Source: ASV31 sp965229765
Lineage (GTDB): Bacteria; Pseudomonadota; Alphaproteobacteria; Rhodobacterales; Rhodobacteraceae
Direction of reading: 5' to 3'
DNA length: 64,000 bases
Assembly (NCBI GenBank): GCA_965229765.1
Contig: CBDDJT010000003.1
Location: 310,001-374,000 of the forward strand
The notes under the pieces were generated by a model. That model worked only from the letters and a program-made list of their open reading frames with translations. It ran no database searches and was not told where the DNA came from. Below, in pieces: positions 42,188 to 51,422 of this stretch (position 1 is the stretch's first letter; each line of letters starts with the position of its first letter). The position numbers were made by a program, and so were the translations under genes.

Positions 42188-42868
42188 TCACTCGGCGATT
42201 GCCCAGACGATCGTCACCTGTGCCTGCGTCGCCACCTCGCCCTCGGCGATCGGCATGGCGTCGGCCATGCGGGCCATCGCCATTTCCATCGGCTGGGGCC
42301 GCGCGCCGCCGCTCTCGGAGATCTCCAGTATCGGGCCCAGCGTCACCCCCGCCGCCTCGGCATAAAGCGCGGCCTTGCGCGCCGCGTCAGCGACCGCGCG
42401 CCGCCGCGCCTCGTCCGCCACCGGCTCCGGGTCCTGAAGCGAAAAGCTCAATCCTTCAAAGCGGTTGGCGCCTGCTTCCAGCACCGCGTCCAGCACCGCG
42501 CCGAGCGAGGCAAGGTCGCGCACCCGCACCATCAGCGTGTTGCGGGCCTCAAAGCCCGCGATACGCGGCAGCCCCGGCCCGCCATCGGCCCAGACCGGCC
42601 CCATCGACAGGTCGCTGGTCTGCACGTCGCGCGGCGCGATCCCGGCGGCCCCGATCCTTTCCAGGATCGCGGCCGACGCGCCGGACACCGCGCGCATCGC
42701 CTCTGCCGCGCTCTCTGCCTCTTCCACGACCCCCAGCCGGATCATCGCCATGTCGGGCGCCGCCGCCACCTCGCCGACCCCCGTCACCGTGACGCGTCCG
42801 CCCTCTTCCGCCGCCGCCGCAAGAGCCGGGGTCAGCACCAAGACCATTGCCAGCAATATTCGTCCCAT
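42188..42868 (-). CDS. SIMPL (DUF541)-domain periplasmic protein
   Basis: A 226-residue exported protein. ATG 42868 begins a clear Sec signal peptide (MGRILLAMVLVLTPALAAAAEEGG, cleavage after the Ala run). The mature part is the SIMPL/BP26 domain: VTVTGVGEVAAAPDMAMIRLGV near the start, then PRDVQTSDLSMGPVW, FEARNTLMVRVRDL and a C-terminal RRRAVADAARKAALYAEAAG. The family is periplasmic, forms rings in Brucella BP26 and has no agreed biochemical role. It stands alone. Confidence 0.9.
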   Translation of the reverse strand: MGRILLAMVLVLTPALAAAAEEGGRVTVTGVGEVAAAPDMAMIRLGVVEEAESAAEAMRAVSGASAAILERIGAAGIAPRDVQTSDLSMGPVWADGGPGLPRIAGFEARNTLMVRVRDLASLGAVLDAVLEAGANRFEGLSFSLQDPEPVADEARRRAVADAARKAALYAEAAGVTLGPILEISESGGARPQPMEMAMARMADAMPIAEGEVATQAQVTIVWAIAE

Positions 42869-43033
42869 ACCCGTGCCTCCGACTGGTTTCCCCCCCCAGC
42901 GTGCCGCCGCGGCCGCCCGGTCGCAAGCCACCGTGCGCGCAAGTCACTTTGACTCGGCGAAATCCTGCTATAGTGTGCCTAATGATGTCTGCGGGACTCC
43001 AACCGCTTGCGGTCACTGTGATAGATCGGACGG

Positions 43034-46000
43034 ATGAAGCCCAATTTCGCCCTTCGCCTCAGCCATGACGGCATCCAGCTTTACCACCGCTCCGGCTCCA
43101 GCTGGACCGAGGTCGGCGATGCCGCGCTCGACGACCCCGACCTTTCAGACAAGCTGAAACTCCTGCGCGGCAAGGCGGCGGACCTTGGCGCGGGCGGGTT
43201 CTCGACCAAGCTGATCCTGCCGGACTCGCAGATCCTCTATACCACGCTGGACGTTCCCGGCCCCCGCGACACGGACCGCGCGCAACAGATTCGCGCCGCG
43301 CTCGACGGGATGACGCCCTACCCGGTGGAAGACCTCGTCTATGACTGGGTGGCCGACAACGGCACCGCCCGCGTCGCCGTGGTCGCCCGCGAGACCCTGA
43401 ACGAGGCAGAGGCATTTGCCACCGAACACCGGTTCAACCCGGTCTGCTACGTCGCGCGCCCCGATCCCGACCGTTTTCCATCGGAACCCTTCTTCGGCCA
43501 GACGGCCTTTGCCGAAAGCTTCCTGTCGCGCGGCGAGGTCGTCGAACGCGACGGCGAGATCGCGCGCACCAGCGCCCAGAGGACGGCCGCGCCGACGGCC
43601 AAGACGCCGCCCGCCAAGACACCCGCGGCCACCGCCCGCAAATCCAAGGCACCCACACCGAAACCGCCCGCGCCGCAACCGCCCGCGCCGGCACCGCCGC
43701 GCCCGCGCATGGGCACGCAGGCGCCTGCCACGCCACCCGCCAAGGTGCCGCTGTCAAAGGCACCGCCTCCGCCACCGCAAGTGGTCGCCGCCACCAAGAA
43801 GGGCTGGGCGCGCTTTACCTCCGGGGATGGCCCGAAGGCGCCCGACCTGCCGCAGGCAGCGTCCGAACCCGCCAAGAAGGGCTGGGCCCGGTTCAGGTCC
43901 GCCCCGGCCAGCCCGGACGCCCCATCGACCGGGGTGCAAGGGCAAGAGCCGCCGGCCAAGCGCGGCTGGGCAAGCCTTCTGGGCCGCGGCAAGGGCGACG
44001 CCCCCGCGGAGGCGGCCAAGACCGGGCTGGCAGGCACGGCGCCCGCGGCCGGGTCCGCGGCCGCCCCTCCGCCGCCCAAGGTGGGTGGCCTTGGCAAGCG
44101 TGCGCCCGCCGCCTCGGCACCGGCCGAAGCACCGCCCGCCTTTTCGACCCGGCGCAAGACCGGTCTTGCGGCCGCCTCTGCCGCGCAAGCATCGCAAGGG
44201 CTGACCGGGGTTTCGTCGCGGATCGGCATGTCCGGTGGCGCGGCGGGTTCAGCCGCGCTTGCAGCGGCAGAGCCGGTGACCGCGCGTGCCCCCGATCCCG
44301 CACCCGCAAACACCCCTGATCCCGCCCTGCGCCCCGGCGTCGCGGTGCCCGTCCCTGCCGATGCGCCGCGCGCAAAGCCGCGCCTGACGGCGGAAACCGA
44401 TCCCTTCCCGCTGCCGCCTTTCGACAAGCCCGCCGCCAGGCGCACGGGCGTGGACGCGCTAAAGGACCGTGCCCCCAAGGTGTCGATGCCGAAGGTCTCG
44501 ATCCCAAAGCTTGAGGCGCCGAAGATCCGGATGCCGGCGTTCAAGGCACCAACCTTCAAGGCACCAACCTTCAAGGCTCCAGCTTTCAAGGCACCGGGGT
44601 TGAAGGTGCCCAAGCTGAAATCGCCGGATGTCTCCGGGCTCACCGGCAGGATCGGGCCCGCCGTGGCCAGTGTGAAGCAAAAGGCCGCCGCTGCGGAGAT
44701 GCCGTCGCTGCCAAAGGCCGCCCCGGCCCGCGACCGCGCCGAGGAAGAGGCGATGACCCTCTTCGGCGCGCGCGGACAGACGCGCAGGGGGCCGCCAAAA
44801 TACCTTGGCCTGATCCTGACCGGCGGCCTTCTTGGCCTTATGGCGCTTGTGGCGGTCGGCTCTGTGCTGTTCCTTGGCGACGGGGACACGGCCCCGACCG
44901 AAACCGCCGCCGCGCCCGGGACGATAGAGGCGGCGCCGCCGCTGGACCTCGACGGGACATCCGCCATCACGCCCGGCGCGATCCTCTCTGACCCCGCGCC
45001 GCCCGCGCCTGCACGCGAGCCCGAGGTCGCAGCAGCGCCCCTTGCCGATCCAGAGCCGGCAACCGCGCCCGCGCCACCTGACACGGACACCGCCGCGCTG
45101 ACCGGCACGCCGCCCGCCGAAGAGACCCAAGCGCCCGAGCCCGACGCAGACCCCGCCCCGGCCACCGATGGCGCCCCGCCGGAGACCGCCGGAACGCTTG
45201 TGGAAACCGACAGTCTGCCGGGCACCATCAACATCGGCGAGGATGTGCTGGAACTGGCGCTGACCGACGACGCCGTGCCCCCCGCGGCAGAGCCCGCGCC
45301 GCCGCCCGCCCCCGTCGTTCCCGCCCCTGCCGAGGCCCCCCCGGCCCTGCGCGAGCCCTTCAACCGCGCGGACGCGGAAACCTACTATGCCTCGCGCGGC
45401 ATCTGGGCGCTGGATCCGGAACCGTCCGACAGCCCCGGCACCGACCGGCTGGATGATTTCTACATCACCTCGATCGACCCGGTGATCGTGCAGCAGGACG
45501 CCATCGCGCTGCCGCAGGCGCCCGCGGTAAGCTCTGACGGGACGCCGCAGCTGCCCTCGCCGCCGCCGCCGCCGGGCGTGACCTTTGACCTCGATGAACG
45601 CGGGCTGGTGCGCGCAACGCCCGAAGGCGCGCTGACACCCTCTGGCGTGACCGTCACCGCGGGTCCGCCACCAGTGACCCCGCGTCCGCGCCCCGAAGGT
45701 CTGGGCCCCGAGATCGTGCCGCCCGTGCCGGACGAACGCCTGCGGGGAATCCGCCCGATTCCGCGGCCCGAAAACCTGATAGAAACCAACGAACGCGGAC
45801 GGTTCGGGGGCCTGTCGCGCACCGAACTGGCCGACATCCGGCCAGAGCCGCGCCCGCTGAGCGCACCGCAAACCGCCGACGCCGCCCCCGCAGCGCCGGT
45901 CGCAACCGGAACCGTGCCCGCGACGGGCGCCGACGCCGCCGCCGAAACCGATCTTGCCGCCGGAGAACCAGAGGTCGATACCGGCGCGGACGCCACCGCG

Positions 46001-46384
46001 CTGGCAGTGCTGGCCTCGCTTCAGCCGCCGCGCCGCCCCGACAGCATCGCCGCCCGCGTCGAGGAGGCCCGAGAAGAGGCCGCCCCGGTGGAACCGCCGG
46101 CACCCAACGTGGCGGCAGCGGTGATACCCAGCCTTCCCACGACGGCCTCGGTCGCGCGCGAAGCGACCGAGACGAACGCCATCAATCTTGGCAAGGTGAA
46201 CCTGATCGGGGTCTACGGATCCGACAACGACCGCCGCGCCCTCGTGCGGATGCCCTCGGGCCGCTACGTCAAGGTCGAGGTCGGCGACCGGCTCGACGGC
46301 GGGCAGGTCGCGGCCATCGGCGACGACCAGTTGCGCTACATCAAGAGCGGCCGGAACATCACGCTGCAACTGCCGCGCGGCTGA
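43034..46384 (+). CDS. large bitopic protein with GspL/PilM-like N-terminus and GspC/PilP-like C-terminus
   Basis: A 1116-residue protein. Residues 1-150 resemble the actin-like cytoplasmic domain of GspL/PilM (LILPDSQILYTTLDVPGP, IRAALDGMTPYPVEDLVYDW). Residues 180-580 are low-complexity Ala/Pro/Lys with two sets of short repeats: KKGWARF at about 255 and 280, and a run of KAPTFKAP-type units near 490-530. One membrane span lies at about 588-614 (YLGLILTGGLLGLMALVAV). A Pro/Ala periplasmic region follows, with an end like GspC/PilP (VNLIGVYGSDNDRRALV, YVKVEVGDRLDGGQVAAI). It looks like an inner-membrane platform linker. No other secretion or pilus genes lie near it. Function unknown. Confidence 0.75.
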   Translation: MKPNFALRLSHDGIQLYHRSGSSWTEVGDAALDDPDLSDKLKLLRGKAADLGAGGFSTKLILPDSQILYTTLDVPGPRDTDRAQQIRAALDGMTPYPVEDLVYDWVADNGTARVAVVARETLNEAEAFATEHRFNPVCYVARPDPDRFPSEPFFGQTAFAESFLSRGEVVERDGEIARTSAQRTAAPTAKTPPAKTPAATARKSKAPTPKPPAPQPPAPAPPRPRMGTQAPATPPAKVPLSKAPPPPPQVVAATKKGWARFTSGDGPKAPDLPQAASEPAKKGWARFRSAPASPDAPSTGVQGQEPPAKRGWASLLGRGKGDAPAEAAKTGLAGTAPAAGSAAAPPPPKVGGLGKRAPAASAPAEAPPAFSTRRKTGLAAASAAQASQGLTGVSSRIGMSGGAAGSAALAAAEPVTARAPDPAPANTPDPALRPGVAVPVPADAPRAKPRLTAETDPFPLPPFDKPAARRTGVDALKDRAPKVSMPKVSIPKLEAPKIRMPAFKAPTFKAPTFKAPAFKAPGLKVPKLKSPDVSGLTGRIGPAVASVKQKAAAAEMPSLPKAAPARDRAEEEAMTLFGARGQTRRGPPKYLGLILTGGLLGLMALVAVGSVLFLGDGDTAPTETAAAPGTIEAAPPLDLDGTSAITPGAILSDPAPPAPAREPEVAAAPLADPEPATAPAPPDTDTAALTGTPPAEETQAPEPDADPAPATDGAPPETAGTLVETDSLPGTINIGEDVLELALTDDAVPPAAEPAPPPAPVVPAPAEAPPALREPFNRADAETYYASRGIWALDPEPSDSPGTDRLDDFYITSIDPVIVQQDAIALPQAPAVSSDGTPQLPSPPPPPGVTFDLDERGLVRATPEGALTPSGVTVTAGPPPVTPRPRPEGLGPEIVPPVPDERLRGIRPIPRPENLIETNERGRFGGLSRTELADIRPEPRPLSAPQTADAAPAAPVATGTVPATGADAAAETDLAAGEPEVDTGADATALAVLASLQPPRRPDSIAARVEEAREEAAPVEPPAPNVAAAVIPSLPTTASVAREATETNAINLGKVNLIGVYGSDNDRRALVRMPSGRYVKVEVGDRLDGGQVAAIGDDQLRYIKSGRNITLQLPRG

Positions 46385-46430
46385 TCCGTTTCGATTCGGT
46401 TAACGCACCGCGCGCCACAGGGGCGGGGGG

Positions 46431-46452
46431 CAAGGCGCTTGCAAGCGCCTTG
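46431..46452 (+). repeat. hairpin 1 of a tandem series (10-bp perfect stem)
   Basis: CAAGGCGCTT pairs with AAGCGCCTTG across a 2-base loop, 46 bases past the stop of the large bitopic protein gene. It is followed directly by three more palindromic units up to 46564. Confidence 0.85.
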
Positions 46453-46453
46453 T

Positions 46454-46478
46454 CCCCGGGCCTCTTCAAGGCCCGGGG
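46454..46478 (+). repeat. hairpin 2 of a tandem series (10-bp perfect stem)
   Basis: CCCCGGGCCT pairs with AGGCCCGGGG across a 5-base loop. It begins one base after hairpin 1 ends. Confidence 0.85.
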
Positions 46479-46480
46479 AG

Positions 46481-46500
46481 ACGCGGTTTCGAAACCGCGT
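46481..46500 (+). repeat. 20-base perfect palindrome, unit 3 of a tandem series
   Basis: ACGCGGTTTC followed immediately by its reverse complement. Together with units 1, 2 and 4 it fills the space between two convergent genes. Confidence 0.85.
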
Positions 46501-46530
46501 GCGCGCGCAATCCCCTGACTTCTGGGCATA

Positions 46531-46564
46531 AAAGGACCGGCCCACTCTGGTGGGCCGGTCCTTT
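46531..46564. terminator. bidirectional intrinsic terminator between the bitopic-protein gene and hpd
   Basis: A perfect 14-bp stem (AAAGGACCGGCCCA, 46531-46544, with 46551-46564) and a 6-base loop. On the minus strand the stem runs into TTTTAT, so it should end hpd transcripts. On the plus strand the tail is CCTTTCCTT. It lies 18 bases after the hpd stop. Confidence 0.85.
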
Positions 46565-46582
46565 CCTTCCATGGGGCGAACG

Positions 46583-47680
46583 CTACTGCGCCGCTTCGAT
46601 TACGCCGCGTTCGATCTGGTCCTGTTCGATGGACTCAAACAGCGCCTTGAAGTTGCCCTCGCCGAACCCGTCGTCACCCTTGCGCTCGATGAACTCGAAA
46701 AAGATCGGCCCGATCACGGTCTTGGAAAAGATCTGCAACAGGATGCGCGTCTCGCCCCCGCCGACGACGCCTTCGCCGTCGATCAGGATGCCGTGCCGTT
46801 CCATCTTGTCCAGCGGTTCTTCGTGACCCGCCACGCGCTCACGCGACAACTCGTAATAGCTCATCGGCGGCTTCGGCATGAACCGGATGCCCCGCGCGGC
46901 GATGGCATCGACGCTGTCATAGATGTTGCGCGCGCCCACCGCGATGTGCTGGATGCCCTCGCCCTTGTAGCGGCGCAGGTATTCCACGATCTGCCCGTTC
47001 TCGGACCGGTCCTCGTTGATCGGAATGCGAATCCGCCCGCAGGGCGAGGTCAGGGCGCGCGAATACAGCGCGGTGTACTTGCCCTCGATGTCGAAGAACC
47101 GGATCTCCTTGAAATTGAAGATGCGGACGTAGAACTGGAACCACGTATCCATGTTGCCCGTCTGGACGTTGTGGGTCAGGTGGTCGAGGTAGAAAAAGCC
47201 GACGCCCTCGGGGTGGGCATTGTCGACCCAGTCGAACTCGGCGTTGTAGGGGTTCGCCTCGTAGTAGGTGTCGACAAGGTAGATCAGGCTGCCGCCGATC
47301 CCCTTGATCGCGGGGACATCCAGCGTCTTGTCGGCGCCGGTGTATTCCTCTGCCCCTTTCGACACCGCGTGGCGCAGCGCGTGCTGCGCGTCCACGACGC
47401 GCCAGGCCATCGAGGGCGCGCAGGGCCCGTGTTCCTCGACGAAGCGCGCGGCAAAACTGCCGGGCTCTGCGTTCAGGACATAGGTGATGTCGCCCTGCTG
47501 CCAAAGCTCGATCGCCTTGGTCTTGTGCGTGGCGGTGTGCACATAGCCCATCTTGCCGAACAGCACGCGCAGCGTGTCGGGCTCGGGATGGGCGAATTCG
47601 ACGAACTCGAACCCGTCGGTGCCGGCGGGGTTGGCATCGGTGATCGTGGCCTTGGGGGCGTCGTGGGGAAACGGACCCAT
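46583..47680 (-). CDS. hpd: 4-hydroxyphenylpyruvate dioxygenase
   Basis: A 365-residue Fe(II) enzyme that turns 4-hydroxyphenylpyruvate into homogentisate in tyrosine breakdown. The metal triad is complete: H167 in FYLDHLTHNV, H245 in EGIQHIAVGA, E329 in IGPIFFEFIERKG. The N-terminal vestigial domain (GFEFVEFAHPEPDTLRVLF) and the C-terminal GIRFMPKPPMSYYE fit the bacterial group. It is divergent from an Lrp/AsnC gene (107 bases between starts), its likely regulator. Homogentisate dioxygenase is not in the window. Confidence 0.97.
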   Translation of the reverse strand: MGPFPHDAPKATITDANPAGTDGFEFVEFAHPEPDTLRVLFGKMGYVHTATHKTKAIELWQQGDITYVLNAEPGSFAARFVEEHGPCAPSMAWRVVDAQHALRHAVSKGAEEYTGADKTLDVPAIKGIGGSLIYLVDTYYEANPYNAEFDWVDNAHPEGVGFFYLDHLTHNVQTGNMDTWFQFYVRIFNFKEIRFFDIEGKYTALYSRALTSPCGRIRIPINEDRSENGQIVEYLRRYKGEGIQHIAVGARNIYDSVDAIAARGIRFMPKPPMSYYELSRERVAGHEEPLDKMERHGILIDGEGVVGGGETRILLQIFSKTVIGPIFFEFIERKGDDGFGEGNFKALFESIEQDQIERGVIEAAQ

Positions 47681-47787
47681 GTGGATTCTCCTTCTGTCGC
47701 GCTTTCCGCCAATGTGCCATGCCCTGCGCGGAGAATCCGCGCGTTCTTGGCTGCCAATGCGGCTTTCCTTGCGGGATTTTTCTGCCT

Positions 47788-48273
47788 ATGCTGAAGTTCA
47801 TGCAGGAAACCCGCATCACGCTCGACGCCACCGACAAACGGCTCCTTTCCGCGCTACAGTCCGATGCGCACCTGACCGCCGAGGCGCTGGGCGAGGTGCT
47901 GCACCTGTCGGCCAGCCAGGCCGGGCGGCGGCGTCAGCGGCTCGAGTCCGCGGGCGTCATCGCAGGCTACGCCGCGCGACTGGCGCCCGAGGCCGTGGGC
48001 CTGAGCGTGCAGGCCTTCGTGCAGGTGCAGATGGCCACCCACGCCCCGGACAAGGTGCGCACCTTCGCCCGCACCGTCGAACTGCGTCCAGAGATCGTAT
48101 CGGCCTGGACCCTGACGGGCGAGGCGGACTACCTGCTGCGGGTATTCTGCGCCGATCTCTCGGCGCTGAACGTGCTGATCCACGAGGTTCTCTTGCCCCA
48201 TCCCGCGGTGGCAAGAGTGCAAAGCCAGATCGTGATGGACCAGTTCAAACCCGACGCACCGCTGCCGGTCTGA
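47788..48273 (+). CDS. Lrp/AsnC-family transcriptional regulator
   Basis: A 161-residue protein from ATG 47788 (an in-frame ATG at 47800 is also possible). The N-terminal helix-turn-helix is ITLDATDKRLLSALQSDAHL then LSASQAGRRRQRLESAGVI. A RAM/AsnC ligand-binding domain follows (LSVQAFVQVQMATHAPDKV, AWTLTGEADYLLRVFCADL). The divergent layout with hpd suggests control of tyrosine catabolism by an aromatic amino acid. That is known for other Lrp/hpd pairs but is inferred here. Confidence 0.9.
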   Translation: MLKFMQETRITLDATDKRLLSALQSDAHLTAEALGEVLHLSASQAGRRRQRLESAGVIAGYAARLAPEAVGLSVQAFVQVQMATHAPDKVRTFARTVELRPEIVSAWTLTGEADYLLRVFCADLSALNVLIHEVLLPHPAVARVQSQIVMDQFKPDAPLPV

Positions 48274-48424
48274 GCCTGCCGCCCCCCTGCGCAAGAGGCA
48301 GACGGCGTGGAAAGGTGGCTGTTTTCCGGGCAGGCGACGCCCCGACGATGCACCCCGTCGCAATCCGCTTGAGTAACCGGGCGCGGACCGCGATGCTGGG
48401 CCAACCCCCAGAGAAAGGCACGCC

Positions 48425-50326
48425 ATGGAAGGCTTCCTGCTACAGGCGACGATCTACCTGGCCACCGCCGTGATCGCCGTGCCGCTGGCCGCGCGGCTCG
48501 GGCTCGGGTCGGTGCTGGGCTACCTGCTGGCGGGCATCCTGATCGGCCCCGTGCTGGGGCTTGTCGGCTCCGAGACGCAGGATCTTCAGCATTTCGCGGA
48601 ATTCGGCGTGGTGATGATGCTGTTTCTCATCGGGCTGGAGCTTGAGCCGCGCGCGCTTTGGGCCATGCGCGACCGGCTACTGGGCCTTGGGGGCTTGCAG
48701 ATCCTCGTAACCATGGGGCTGGTGGCAGGCGGCGCGGTGATGCTGGGCCAGCCGGTGCCCACATCGCTGGCCATCGGCATGATCTTTGCCCTGTCGTCGA
48801 CCGCCATCGTGCTGCAAACTCTGAATGAAAAGAACCTGATGCGCACCGGCGGAGGGCGGTCCACCTTCTCGGTCCTGCTGGCGCAGGACATCGCGGTGAT
48901 CCCCATGCTGGCGCTCTTGCCGCTGCTGGCGGTGGCGCCGGGGCCGATCTTCGCCCCGGACGGATCGGTGCAGCGTGCCACGGACGTCGACCATCACGGC
49001 GATACCGCCCATGCCAGCCTGTCACTGGTCGAGGGGCTGCCGGGCTGGGGCGTCACTCTGGTGACGCTTGGCGCCGTGGCGGTGGTGATCCTTGCGGGGG
49101 TCTACCTGACCCGGCCGCTGTTTCGCTTCATCCACACCGCGCGCCTGCGCGAGATGTACACCGCCTTTGCCCTTCTGATCGTGGTGGGTATCGCGCTTCT
49201 GATGATCCTGGTCGGCCTGTCACCGGCGCTGGGCACCTTTCTTGCGGGCATGGTTCTGGCGAACTCGGAATTCCGGCACGAACTGGAAAGCGATATCGAG
49301 CCGTTCAAGGGCCTTCTGCTGGGGCTTTTCTTCATCACGGTCGGGGCAGGCATCAATTTTGCGGTCTTCTTCCGTGACCCTGCGACCATTCTCGGGCTGA
49401 CGCTGGGCATCATGGGCCTGAAGGGACTTGTCCTTTACGTCCTTGCCCGCACATTCGGGCTGGCCGGGCGCGACCGCTGGCTCTTTACGCTGGGGCTGGC
49501 ACAGGCGGGGGAATTCGGCTTCGTTCTGATCGCCTTCTCGCTCCAGCAAAGCGTGCTGCCGGCCGCGCTTGCCGAAAAGCTTCTGCTGACCATTGCGTTC
49601 TCGATGCTGCTGACACCGCTTTTCTTCATTGCCTATGACCTGTTGTCCAAGCGCATGAAGGAGGCCACCGACGATACCCCCCATGACGAGATCGACGAGA
49701 CCGGGCAGATCATCATCGCGGGGATCGGGCGCTTCGGGCAGGTGGTCAACCGGATGGTGCAGATGTCGGGTTTCCACACCACCGTGCTGGACCATGACCT
49801 TGCCACCATACAGCTGATGCGCAAGTTCGGCTTCAAGGGCTATTTCGGCGACCCGACGCGCCCCGAGTTGCTGCACGCGGCGGGGCTGGCCTCGGCCCGG
49901 GTTCTCGTGGTGGCGCTGGATGACAAGGACGCGGCAATCCGCCTTGTGTCCTATGCCCGAAGAGAGCGGCCGGATCTGCACATCGTGGCGCGCGCGCGCG
50001 ACCGTGTGCACGTCTATGAACTCTACCGTGCCGGTGCCAATGACATCGTCCGGGAACTGTTCGATTCCAGTCTGCGCGCCGGGCGCTACGTGCTGGAAAA
50101 CATGGGCCTGTCAGAGTTCGAGGCGGCCGAGCTGACGCAAACCTTCTTCCACATGGACAGGCAGGCCGTGCGCGACCTTGCGGCGCTTTGGAAACCCGGC
50201 GTGCCGGTCGACCAGAACCCCGAATACGTCGAGGCCGCGAAGAAACTGAACAAGGATCTCGAAACGGCGCTGCTGACGCAGTTCTCGGAGGCCGAGTTGC
50301 CGAATGACAGCAAGACCGGCAGCTAG
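48425..50326 (+). CDS. Kef-type (CPA2) potassium/proton antiporter with TrkA-N domain
   Basis: A 633-residue membrane protein. About 13 membrane helices fill residues 1-400 (for example LGSVLGYLLAGILIGPVLGL, MMLFLIGLELEPRALW, FALSSTAIVLQTL, all monovalent cation:proton antiporter-2 hallmarks). A cytoplasmic RCK/TrkA-N nucleotide-binding domain follows (GQIIIAGIGRFGQVVNRM, GxGxxG, and YFGDPTRPELLHAAGL). KefB/KefC release potassium with proton uptake under electrophile stress. No KefF/G ancillary gene is nearby. The end is five bases from the convergent cobT end. Confidence 0.92.
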   Translation: MEGFLLQATIYLATAVIAVPLAARLGLGSVLGYLLAGILIGPVLGLVGSETQDLQHFAEFGVVMMLFLIGLELEPRALWAMRDRLLGLGGLQILVTMGLVAGGAVMLGQPVPTSLAIGMIFALSSTAIVLQTLNEKNLMRTGGGRSTFSVLLAQDIAVIPMLALLPLLAVAPGPIFAPDGSVQRATDVDHHGDTAHASLSLVEGLPGWGVTLVTLGAVAVVILAGVYLTRPLFRFIHTARLREMYTAFALLIVVGIALLMILVGLSPALGTFLAGMVLANSEFRHELESDIEPFKGLLLGLFFITVGAGINFAVFFRDPATILGLTLGIMGLKGLVLYVLARTFGLAGRDRWLFTLGLAQAGEFGFVLIAFSLQQSVLPAALAEKLLLTIAFSMLLTPLFFIAYDLLSKRMKEATDDTPHDEIDETGQIIIAGIGRFGQVVNRMVQMSGFHTTVLDHDLATIQLMRKFGFKGYFGDPTRPELLHAAGLASARVLVVALDDKDAAIRLVSYARRERPDLHIVARARDRVHVYELYRAGANDIVRELFDSSLRAGRYVLENMGLSEFEAAELTQTFFHMDRQAVRDLAALWKPGVPVDQNPEYVEAAKKLNKDLETALLTQFSEAELPNDSKTGS

Positions 50327-50331
50327 GCCCA

Positions 50332-51348
50332 TCAGCCGCCCGAGACGCCCGCCTCGGCAAAGCTTGCCATGCCGGAATGGCAGGCGATGGCGCCCTGAAG
50401 AACCCCGATCGCCAGCGCCCCGCCCGAGCCTTCGCCAAGCCGCAGCCCCAGCGACAGAAGCGGAGCCTTGCCAAGCTCGGCCAGAAGCCGCGCGTGCCCG
50501 GGTTCCTCGGACACGTGTCCCGCAACCGCGTGGTCCAGCGCGCCGGGGGCGGCACGGTCCAGCACCGCCGCGGCCGCGGTGCAGATGAACCCGTCCAGGA
50601 TCACCGGAATGCTGCGGTGGCGTGCGGCAAGGATCGCACCGGCCATTGCCGCGATCTCTCTCCCGCCAAGGCAGGCAAGCACCGCCAGCGGATCGCCCAG
50701 CGCGCCCGCGTGCCGGGCCAGCCCCGCCGCGACCGTCCCGGCCTTGCGTGACAGTCCCGCGTCGTCGACGCCGGTCCCGCGCCCCACCCAGATCTCGGGC
50801 GCACCGCCGAACAGCGCCGCCGCCAGCGCCGCCGCAGAGGTGGTGTTGCCGATCCCCATCTCTCCGGCCACAAGCAGATCGGCGCCCGGATCCACCGCGC
50901 CCCAGCCCGCGGCCATCGCCGCCGCACAGTCGGCTTCCGTCATCGCCTGTCCTTCGGTGAAGTCGCCCGTGGGGCGGTCAAGCTCCAGCGCGACGACATC
51001 CATCCGCGCGCCAAAGGCGCGGGCCAGCTGGTTGATCGCGGCGCCGCCGGCCTCGAAATTGGCGACCATCTGCACCGTGACCTCGGGCGGAAAGGCCGAG
51101 ACACCACGCGCCGCGACCCCGTGATTGCCGGCAAAGACCACAACCTGTGGCGCAGAAATCGCCGGGCGCGCAGACCCCCGCCAGCCGGCATACCAGATCG
51201 CCAGGTCCTCCAGCCGCCCCAGGGCGCCCGGCGGCTTGGTCAACTGGCCGTTGCGCGCCGTCGCCGCCTCTAGCGCGGCGGCATCGGGGCCGGGCATCGA
51301 CGCCAGAAGACCGCGGACATCGTCAAGGCTGGCAGGGGGCATGGTCAT
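50332..51348 (-). CDS. cobT: nicotinate-nucleotide-dimethylbenzimidazole phosphoribosyltransferase
   Basis: A 338-residue enzyme that makes alpha-ribazole phosphate for the lower ligand of cobalamin. Family segments: TKPPGALGRLEDLAIWYAGW, VVVFAGNHGVAARGVSAFP, GEMGIGNTTSAAALAAALFG, VILDGFICTAAAAVL, and the catalytic Glu in LGLRLGEGSGGALAIG. The start at ATG 51348 (MTMPPASLDDVRGL) is 74 bases from the divergent cobS start, too short for a cobalamin riboswitch. In the Pseudomonas naming it would be cobU. Confidence 0.96.
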   Translation of the reverse strand: MTMPPASLDDVRGLLASMPGPDAAALEAATARNGQLTKPPGALGRLEDLAIWYAGWRGSARPAISAPQVVVFAGNHGVAARGVSAFPPEVTVQMVANFEAGGAAINQLARAFGARMDVVALELDRPTGDFTEGQAMTEADCAAAMAAGWGAVDPGADLLVAGEMGIGNTTSAAALAAALFGGAPEIWVGRGTGVDDAGLSRKAGTVAAGLARHAGALGDPLAVLACLGGREIAAMAGAILAARHRSIPVILDGFICTAAAAVLDRAAPGALDHAVAGHVSEEPGHARLLAELGKAPLLSLGLRLGEGSGGALAIGVLQGAIACHSGMASFAEAGVSGG

Positions 51349-51422
51349 GGCGTTACTCTTGAATTGCGGACCCGGTGGGAATAGCCCCGTGCCTGCCCTG
51401 ATGCCAGAACGAAAGCGCCTCC

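Noticed and set aside
44459..46369. Long open frame (over 600 codons) antisense to the large bitopic protein gene
   Set aside because: It is a mirror of a GC-rich Pro/Ala/Lys coding region; its translation is Gly/Arg/Val-rich without any domain, while the plus-strand frame has recognisable ends and a membrane span.
51349..51422. Cobalamin riboswitch between cobT and cobS
   Set aside because: Only 74 bases separate the starts, too short for a cobalamin riboswitch, and no B12-box-like sequence is seen.
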